From contig NC_081412.1 in assembly GCF_030272615.1 (NCBI RefSeq), positions 18,453,932 to 18,517,931 of the forward strand: DNA of 64,000 bases, in the 5' to 3' direction. The stretch is from Cryptomeria japonica (lineage: Eukaryota; Streptophyta; Pinopsida; Cupressales; Cupressaceae). Position numbers and translations under genes: made by a program. Below, in pieces: positions 56,593 through 64,000 of this stretch; positions within the stretch are counted from its first letter, which is position 1; every line of letters starts with the position of its first letter. The notes below the pieces were generated by a model. It worked only from the letters and a program-made list of their open reading frames with translations, was not told where the DNA came from and made no database searches.

Positions 56593-57657
56593 AGAGATGA
56601 TGAAGATTGCAATAGTTATGCAATCCTGGGCACAAAAGAAGAGGATAAAATAACAATAGAAGGAGGCAGAAACCATAAGGAATGCAATTGATATTTTTTC
56701 ATGTCTCCTATCAGAGACTGATACTGATAACTTTGCCACTCTGATTGATAAGCTTGGACAACTTGTTATAGATGTTGGTGAATAAAAGAAAACATTTGAG
56801 GATGTCACTTATATAAGTATTGAAAAAAACTACAAGAAGAAGAGAACAAAGCACATGATGTCTGAAATTGATAAAGGTAAAATGGCTCTTACTGTAAATA
56901 AGGATTATTTGAAGGAAGCACTGGAAACCGGAGGTAAAATTCTCGCTACTATTTCAAAATAAATCTTATTTTGTGTTGATTTGAAGAAGAAAAGGGAAGA
57001 AGTTGAGAAAGAACTTGAAGTTCTAAGTGTCATTCAAGGCCCTTAATGACTCTACTATTCATTTTGGTAGATCAATTGTAGAACTTCAACACAAGTTGAA
57101 AGTATATGAGCATAAATAGGTGAAAAGAGATCATTGCAAGAACTCCAAACACAACTTATATCGAAGGCTAAAATCTTGCAGAGAGCATACAAGGAAACTG
57201 AAACCATTCTTGCTACACCTAAAATGAGCACCATTGATGCAATGGAGAAGCTAGCTGGACAAATCAAGACTCATGTGGAGATAACAGGCACAATTTTAGA
57301 GTCATGGCACAATGACTTGAAACAATTGAAGTCTCATTTTATTGATGTTTTTTCAAAGACCGCATTGTAAAGACATTATGACTCTTATATCTATATATAT
57401 GCTCTAATGCAAATTTTGATGTACATGTATTTATCTTTCATGTATTTACTTCTTTGTTTGGCATTGTTGTCAAAAGGGGAGTAGTAGTATTAGTTCAAGA
57501 GTCGGTCATTTTGTATGTAAATGTAAAGGGGAGTAGTAGTGTACTTTAAATTTTTGTAACAACATGCAATTGCTAAGGGGGAGCATATATCATGTAGTCA
57601 ATTTTTGTATTGTAGACTTAGTTGACAAAAAAAATCCTTAATGTTGCCATCAATGCC
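56593..57657 (+). pseudogene. Second copy of element G ORF tail and 3' region
   Basis: It repeats 54326-55425 with about 5% changes by eye. The readable parts include IAIVMQSWAQKKRIK, YLKEALETGGKILAT and LQTQLISKAKILQRAY (57134-57370). It lacks the 30-bp duplication at 54508-54567, so that arose in copy 1 after the large duplication, or was lost here. Non-coding from ~57371 to the PPT. Confidence 0.85.
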
Positions 57658-57669
57658 AAAGGGGGAGAA

Positions 57670-58850
57670 TGTTGGCATTTGACTGAACCGATAAAGATTG
57701 TTGGTTAATTGCAACCGGTAGATGTTTGATTGGTGAAAGTGATTGAGATTTATGTTTTATGACTAAGTTTTGTGGTGTCATTGATGGCAACAATGTTTTT
57801 GTAGTCATCTAAGTTTTGGAAGTCAACTGGTAAGGTATAGCCGGTAGTGAAAGAAGTTTAACAAAGAAACGGCAATTAAGACTTCAACCGGTAAAACAAA
57901 GATAGTGTTACATTTCGACAACCGGTACATGCAATTCATTAAGAGTTGGATGATGTGGTTTCAAAGCAGTGTTGGAGACAAGTATTTAGAGTTATGTTCA
58001 CAACTGCATTGACAGATTCAACTGGATAAGCGAGATTTGATGTATATAGCAGAAAAATTGGAAGAACATTCAACCGATAGTGATAAACTCACTTTAATCG
58101 CTAAAACGACATAATATTTGTTTTGTTATGTCAGTGCTCGACATAATTAAGGTATGCAATGTAAGTTTGTCTAGATTCATTGAACCTAAGAAATTGTTTC
58201 AAGGTTGTAGCCGACTAAAGTTGATTTTTATAACATGTTTGATAGAGTATGAAGTTTGTATGAGTAAATGTATGAGATCATTAACGAATGTTGTGCAGTG
58301 ATTATGGAAGCTCTGTAATGAAGTGTTGAAGTTTTGAGGATCTAAAGCAGATCTTATTAGACACTGAAGGTGTTATATGGAGATCTTATCATTGTTGTTA
58401 TCCTAACAGTTATAGCAGAAAAATTCCCTAACCAAGTAGGTCCTAACAGGCCTTAAATCTATAAATCCCCTAATAGGGTAGCTCTCAAATAGAGTGTTAA
58501 ATTCTTACACGAGGTAGATCCTAACAAGGCTTATCATTGAAATCCCTTAACCGAGTGACTCCTAACCGAGTTTTCTCCTAACAAAGCACATTTGCAAGAC
58601 CTTAACTGGTCAAGCTTTTTATTCTGCAGATAGTGAATCTTGTGTGTATTAACTCCCACTGTGGTTTTTCCCTTTCGGTTTTTCATGTAAAATCTCATGT
58701 TATGTGAAATGTGTTTTATTGGGTGGTTGCATATGTGGTGATATTTCTTATATGCTTGTTAAATTTAAAGTTGTTAAAGTTGGTGACTAGATTTTTATTG
58801 TTCTTACTTGCACTGATTCACCACCACACTACCCCCCCACCCTCAGTGCT
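57670..58850 (+). repeat. Element G LTR, second copy
   Basis: It starts TGTTGGCATTTGACTGAACC and matches 55438-56592. It goes on past the homologous end with GATTCACCACCACACTACCC, similar to the C-tract zone of the B/C/F LTRs. Its exact end is unclear (about 58850); no target duplication could be tested. Confidence 0.75.
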
Positions 58851-58919
58851 TTATAACTTTATCATTATTTTAATGATTTTAAATTTTTTTAAATAAAATT
58901 AAAATAACATAAATAAAAA

Positions 58920-59620
58920 AACTCACCCCTAATCCTCTTCCACATAATTCAAATAAATTAAACTAATTTGAACCTTACTTCTACAACTACAATAAAATGA
59001 ATCCTAATACAAACTAAATAGAATCATAACCCAACCTTCAAAGTAACTGCAAATTAAGCCAAATTCAATATTAACCCTAAATTGATCCCCTATCGTAACC
59101 CTGAACATGAGGTATAGGATAATTACAATCCTCACCATTACCCAAAACCGTAACCCAAAACATTGCCATAAACCTTAAAGATGATCTAAACCCTAACCCT
59201 AACGATAATCATCACCATAATCCTTATTCTAACCATAACAATAATGTAAATCCTAAAACTAACCATAACTCCAACCCTAAAAATAACCATAACCAAAATT
59301 ACAACCATAACCAATAATCCAACCCTACCATTAATAATGGCATAAACTCTTACACAACCCAAGATTTAAACCACATCCATAAATCATAAGCCTAACCTCA
59401 AAATCAACCCTAATAATCGCCAAGTTATACATCCTAGCCTTATTGATAATCCCAACAATAATGCTAAACCATAACCTCACCATGATATCTACCATAACCC
59501 ATCCCACAATCGCAAACGTGACCATAAATCCTTAGCAGAATTCTAATCAACCCTCACCCTAACCCTAAATGTAAACCATAACCGTTAACCTTCAACCTAA
59601 GCCTAACTCTAATAATACAA
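58920..59620 (+). repeat. Degenerate telomere-like CCCTAA/CATAAC repeats
   Basis: The region is full of AACCCTAA, CCATAACC and CCTAAC words. The best run is AAACCCTAACCCTAACGATA near 59188-59210. It resembles interstitial telomeric repeat DNA much decayed from the plant CCCTAAA unit. No coding potential. Confidence 0.65.
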
Positions 59621-60539
59621 TAGTCAATTTATATATTCACTAATTATTTAATGTCTTCAATATCTGCTACTAAAATATATATATAATAATATTATATATA
59701 AAATACGCAGACATCCTTTTCAAGGTGCTTATCATTATTATTTATCAAGTGTATATCCTAAAGTTAAATAGACATCTCAAAAAGGATATATATGTGTGTG
59801 TGTGAGAGAGAGTGAGTGAGTTTTACAAAATTCAAAAATAAAAGAAACTTTTTTTTAATACATCCTCATTAAATTTTGTCAAAGAAATATTTAAAATTAG
59901 AAAAATTCTAAAATAAATACTATGTTACTAATTCAAAAACCTAAATACTACTTTATCTTTGCAAAAGTTATTTTACAAATTCTTTACTTAGAAAAATCAT
60001 TAAATGCATTTGAGAGGTAGTAAATTGCTATGGGTAATATTGTACAAGATATTATATAGTTCTTTCTTTTTATTTGTTTGTAAAAATAAAATTGTATTAC
60101 ATATATTTGGTATCAAAAAAGAGAAAATCAAATTTTACACTGTTTATTATATAAACCGATAAGAAATGAGATAAATGATATCTATAAAATCATGTAAAAT
60201 AAAATATAAATATAAATATAAATTATAGAAATCTCACTCAAAAAAATTAATTCTATGACATGATTGTTTGGAGTAATTAAAAAATTGAATCCAATGCTGC
60301 TTTTGGTAGGAACTAAAAATACACCTCAACAAAAGAACAAAACAAAAATATTTATTTCATTTATACTATACTATAATATAATGTTTCTTCTATATAATAT
60401 TAACAAGTATATTATATCTATAATATATTATCTATATATATCTACAATATATTGATAAAAAATAATATATATCTTTACAATTAAAAGATACTAAGAAAAA
60501 TTAATATCGAATTCTGATATATACAATAAAATAAACGAA
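59621..60539. other. AT-rich intergenic DNA with microsatellite
   Basis: No gene. It contains TA-rich runs and, at 59787-59820, a compound microsatellite ATATATATGTGTGTGTGTG then AGAGAGAGTGAGTGAG. It separates the transposon block from the cullin gene. Confidence 0.7.
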
Positions 60540-60700
60540 TCAAATGGCATAAAGATACTATTGAAAAGACTAGCGGCAACCGATTTTGGATGTGGCAGTA
60601 AAAGATTTTTCAAAAAATTCATCCGTCCGTTTGCTCCTTCCCTTCGTTCTGACTGCTTACGTTGGAGTGCACCTACGGAGATGTATTTTATGCCATTTGA
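60540..60700. repeat. Possible small inverted-repeat element
   Basis: TCAAATGGCATAAA (60540-60553) and TTTATGCCATTTGA (60687-60700) are perfect inverse complements, 161 bp end to end. This could be a MITE or a stem in the cullin 3' UTR. No clear target duplication is seen. Confidence 0.35.
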
Positions 60701-60758
60701 TTTATAATTTATATGTAGCTTTTTGTATGGAGAATAGTCTACTCCCATTTAAAAAGTT

Positions 60759-62444
60759 TTAGGGCAGATATCTGTAACTGCTAGGATCATCTTTCTCCCT
60801 TTCCAGGTACTCCCGTGTGATCAAGTCTTCAATTCGTATTTTGATTGCCTTGGAGTCGGGCTGCACGAAATAATTTGCTAAATTTAGTAAACAAACAACA
60901 TTATTTCATAATGCAAACTGGTTCATTCTATATCTAATTAGCATCCAATTAGCACTTCACCTTGAATATTTGTACTCCAGGTTCCACATGGCACTCCTTA
61001 ACAAGCTGTTGGTGACCTAAAACTTTCCTTCTCTTCATGATTCTTACAATCGATGCATCAATTGCAGAACTGTCATCCATCACATTTTTTCTATCATCCA
61101 CTGGCGGTAGTGGAATCTGCAATCAGGTAGAAACCAGTTCCCATGTGAACTCCACACACATTAGTTGTTAAAAACAGAGAGACAAGATGGTATACAACTG
61201 TTGTATTAGAGTTCAAACCTGAATTGTCTTCATCTTATCAGTGAACTTCGAATTGAATTCGAAGTAATCTGCTTGTGCTACAGTTTTTGTGTTTGGCTCT
61301 TTATTGAGAATTTTATATTTTGCACATGAAAGAGAATGTAGCAATCCCCTAATATCTTCATCAGGCAAATTCAATTGTCTCTTAACGTCTGAATAACTTA
61401 GCCTTTCTGATTCACTGAAAAGCGACAGTACAGATGCCTGTATATCATCACCACATAGGAAGATTACCTAACAATAAGGTGGAAAAAATGAATTCAAGGA
61501 ATATCAAGGAAACTGAAACTGATAAACATATGTTTTGTTCACTTTTCAGATTTGTTCAAGAATTCAAGAGCCATTCTATAACCCAACAATTATAGTTTTC
61601 CTTTAAACAAAGAAAGCGTAAGTTGAAATCGGGGCACTCGTTGAATTATGGAAAGAATCAATGTAGGGTCAGAAAGATTAACTATGACATAAACCTTGCT
61701 TTAACTTATCCTATCCAGCTAATTCTTCACAAGAGACAGAAATAAGGAATTTAAAATCAAAGAATCAATAATGCCATGCTATATGAATCAAAGAATCCAA
61801 CTGCCAGTAATCAACCAAAGAGGCAATTACCTGGTAATTAGTAACGACAAGTTCTTTAGGCTCAAGATCAAACTTCCCTTCAATAATGCAAGTACACAGA
61901 GGGTATTTCCATGTAAGCTTTCTTTTTTTTGTACTTTCTTGATCATAAAACTTATTGAACACCTCTATGCATCTTACCTGCATTGAGTAGCAAAAGTCGA
62001 TAAGCTAAGCTGCTAGAATAGGTACGATTAAAAAGTATGCTGTATACAAAAGGGCATACTATTTCAGCTGGCAGATTAAGATCAATTGATTTGTAACTTG
62101 GCCAAGACCCAGCTGTCAAAACTGTCACAGTAAAGTCTATTCCAGGCTTTGCATCAGGATTATTTTTAAGATAATCTTCAAAATGCCCTTGGTTCTCCTT
62201 TGCTGATGTTAAATCTTCAATCTACATTCAAGCACAGAGAGTTTGACAGTGCATACAGTAAAATGAAGTTTATTGATAATAATCATGGAGTGGAATTTTC
62301 TTAATTAGGCAGATATGGCATACCATGCGCTCCATTTTAGAAGTGAACTGGTTGCCAAAGTATTGCTTCAATTTTGTCACGAGTATGCTTTCATGTTCAT
62401 ACTTCATACTTTTATCGAACAGAAGTCTACGTGCAAGTTTCCTC
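60759..62444 (-). CDS. CUL1: Cullin-1-like gene, last six exons
   Basis: Six exons on the minus strand: 62324-62444, 62060-62221, 61831-61977, 61219-61437, 60961-61116 and 60759-60860, all with GT-AG borders. Only the first has a partial codon. Together they give ~301 residues of the cullin C-terminal half: [98 protein letters not shown] (NEDD8-acceptor Lys at 61033-61035) and [20 protein letters not shown]. In SCF E3 ligases this half binds RBX1 and is neddylated. Compared with plant CUL1 from memory, the KDRR before the NEDD8 region is missing and [12 protein letters not shown] is divergent, so it may be a diverged paralogue. The 5' half lies beyond 64000. Confidence 0.93.
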
Positions 62445-63745
62445 CTGCAATGTCAAGAAAATAAAGTAATTATCCCAACGCATAACAAGACAAAGTTCGA
62501 AGGCATCTATATGATATCCTCTGGTCTATAACATAACATTTGTAGATCAACGTGATGTCAAAAGCACATTGGATGGTTCACCACGACCTCCAATCAATTT
62601 AGTCCTTCTCCAGTCATGAACTGGCATTGTTGGCTTCATCTACATAGAGAGTAAATCCTACAACGGACTTAATCAATGGGTGCTACATGTGCATGATCTA
62701 GCTTGAATATTCCATAAACTCTCTACTAAGATGAAAATCTTATTCAAAACATCGAAGATGTTGGTACCGTGGATGTTGTAGGTGCAACTCGGTAACCTTT
62801 CAAACACTGCGAATCAGAGCATTCTTAAACTATGATTGTCACGCACCTCAAACGGTTCTGTTACGATGGAAAAAAAGAAAGCACTTATCGTGGCTCTAAT
62901 TTTATCTCACAATCCTGTGGCATATTTACATTAATTGCGAAATTGTTGGAGATTTTGTTAGCGCATTTATCTTTTTTTCCTTGTTTATGGGTGCTGTTGT
63001 AAGAATGTTAGCGCATTTATCTGTTTTTCCTTGTTTATGGGTGCTGTTGCCCGTTTAATTCGCATGGCTTGGAAAAACGATTGTTGCTTGGATTCCGAGC
63101 TAATTAAGAAGGATATCAAGCTTTCAATCTGCTGTTTCTAGTTTTGTGTCTTTCCTCTCTTTTGTTTCTTAATCTATCCTTCTTTTTTTTTCTAGTTATA
63201 TATTTTGTAATTTTTTCATTCGTAAATTAAATGAAACAGTTTTATTCTTATTCTTGTTCTTAAATTTTTTCTTTGTTGTACAAGTTTACTTGCTTCTTTC
63301 TAGTTAGATCTGTGTTGTGCAGGTTTAGATAAAATTTTAAATGGTATCAAAGCGCATGGTTACTGGAAAGAAGAATCATAACAATCTTTTGCAGTTTTTG
63401 AAGATTAGAGCTGTTTTACAATGAAATTTTTCATTGTCTTGGAGTTGTCTCTGTTGGATATAATTGTTCATTGTTGCTACTAGGATATGTTATTGTTATT
63501 GACATCAACATATTCATGTGATTTATTTCGGTGAGTTTGGGAAGATCTTCTGATCCAATTTTGTAGTTTGATTTTGCTGATCACTGTTTTGCAGAATCCA
63601 ATATTTCCTCCGATATATTCCAATATGATCAGATCTTGTGCAAAAGTTTTGAAATATTCGTTTGAGATGATCTTGTGAGAAAAAATGAAATTTATTGATA
63701 GTAATCATGAAGTGGAATTTTCATGTTTAGGCAGATACGGCATAC
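62445..63745. other. Cullin intron holding LTR-like debris
   Basis: No cullin exon was found here. From TGTTGGAGATTTTG (62945) to TGGTATCAAAGC (63342-63353) it looks like a short copia LTR followed by a primer-binding site. A 50-bp direct duplication (GTTAGCGCATTTATC at 62957 and 63007) sits at its start. Only the 5' end of such an element is seen; the rest is missing or unrecognisable. Confidence 0.4.
62945..63353 (+). repeat. Possible copia LTR with PBS remnant in intron
   Basis: The start TGTTGGAG and the initiator tRNA-Met-like TGGTATCAAAGC (two changes or fewer from the standard) are ~400 bp apart, a normal LTR length. No second LTR or coding part is present in the window. Confidence 0.35.
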
Positions 63746-63863
63746 CATGAGCTTCATTTTAGAAGTTAACTGGTCACTATAGTGCGGCTTCAATTTTGTT
63801 AGCATGCTTTTATGATCATACTTTGCACTTTTATCAAACATAAATCTACGTGTAAGATTCTTC
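63746..63863 (-). pseudogene. Duplicate cullin exon (alternative or pseudo-exon)
   Basis: On the minus strand it reads NLTRRFMFDKSAKYDHKSM, LTKLKPHYSD and QLTSKMKLM, homologous to exon 62324-62444. It is 118 nt against 121 nt, so the phase is the same; the missing codon is an extra GTG (Val) in the other copy. The acceptor (TTGCAG) and donor (GTATGC) are intact and no stop is present. Homology extends ~260 bp, into both flanking introns (62263-62525 against 63683-63945). It could be a mutually exclusive exon or a decaying duplicate; many changed residues favour decay. Confidence 0.7.
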
Positions 63864-64000
63864 CTGCAATATCAACAAATAAAAGTAAGTATACCAACGC
63901 ATAACAAGGCAAAGTTTGAAGGCATCTAATATGATATCGTATGATCTATAGCAGAAGCAATAGTAGGAAAATAATCGCGATTATCAGCAGTGGCGGCCAC

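Larger units (their letters stand above)
54326..58824 (+). repeat. 2.2-kb tandem duplication in element G
   Basis: Copy 1 (54326-56592) and copy 2 (56593-58824) both run from CAGAGATGATG in the ORF, through the 3' noncoding region and PPT, to the end of the LTR. Start points are offset by 2267 bp and LTR starts by 2232 bp. The junction GATTGCTGCAGAGATG resembles the original GTGCTACAGAGATG, so short homology may have guided it. Confidence 0.9.
50017..58850 (+). mobile_element. Element G: copia-like, probably non-autonomous, 5' truncated
   Basis: It contains a copia-type gag, a leader, a long ORF of unknown family, and LTRs at 55438-56592 and 57670-~58850 separated by a repeat of the end of the ORF. 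No protease, integrase, RT or RNase H was found. The PPT context (AATGCCAA, AAAGGGGGAGAA, TGTTGGCATTTG) is that of B, C and F, so that family may have mobilised it. Its 5' LTR is missing. Confidence 0.7.

Noticed and set aside
60264-60455. 63-codon frame in AT-rich DNA
   Set aside because: Composition is that of random AT-rich sequence; no motif.
62520-62950. Further cullin exons between 62445 and 63745
   Set aside because: I searched both the DKDLFAEFYRK-type block and splice borders by eye on the minus strand and found none.

Overview
The window is nuclear DNA of a seed plant with a large, repeat-rich genome. A gymnosperm is my guess, from the depth of nesting and the low gene density, but nothing here proves it. 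About 58 kb is nested LTR retrotransposon. The last 4 kb holds the 3' end of a cullin-1-type gene on the minus strand. No bacterial-style operon, CRISPR array, rRNA or tRNA gene was found.

Layout. Element A (1-14046, +) is a Tat-like Ty3/gypsy element whose 5' end lies left of the window. It carries a decayed gag-protease-RT-RNaseH-archaeal-type RNaseH-integrase, a 31-bp tandem array, an antisense plant-mobile-domain (PMD) gene and its 3' LTR. A sits in an older gypsy element E, whose pieces are at 14047-15078, 40883-41607 and 49170-~50016. Two Ty1/copia elements of one family interrupt E: C (15079-40882, +, TSD ACTTT) and F (41608-49169, +, TSD GATAA). The 5' LTR of C is itself split by copia element B (16424-34634, -, TSD ATATT). 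The gag of B is split by element D (22054-32500, +, TSD GGTAC). D has two 1456-bp LTRs that are almost identical but no gag or pol, so it is a young non-autonomous element. The order of insertion is therefore E first, then A, C and F, then B into C, then D into B.

E breaks off inside its RT at ~50016. It is followed by element G (~50017-58850): a copia-like gag with four zinc knuckles, a long decayed ORF of unknown family, and LTRs with a 2.2-kb tandem duplication. Then come degenerate telomere-like repeats, AT-rich DNA, and the cullin gene (60759-62444, -). A second intact-looking copy of one cullin exon lies at 63746-63863.

How the parts relate. D has the same polypurine tract and LTR start as A. 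G has the same PPT context and LTR start as B, C and F. The window therefore seems to show two autonomous/non-autonomous pairs, one Ty3 and one Ty1. In both families the PPT lies in or against an inverted repeat. Every gag-pol here has stops or frameshifts. The cullin exons are clean and in phase. All family assignments come from motifs read by eye, without database searches.
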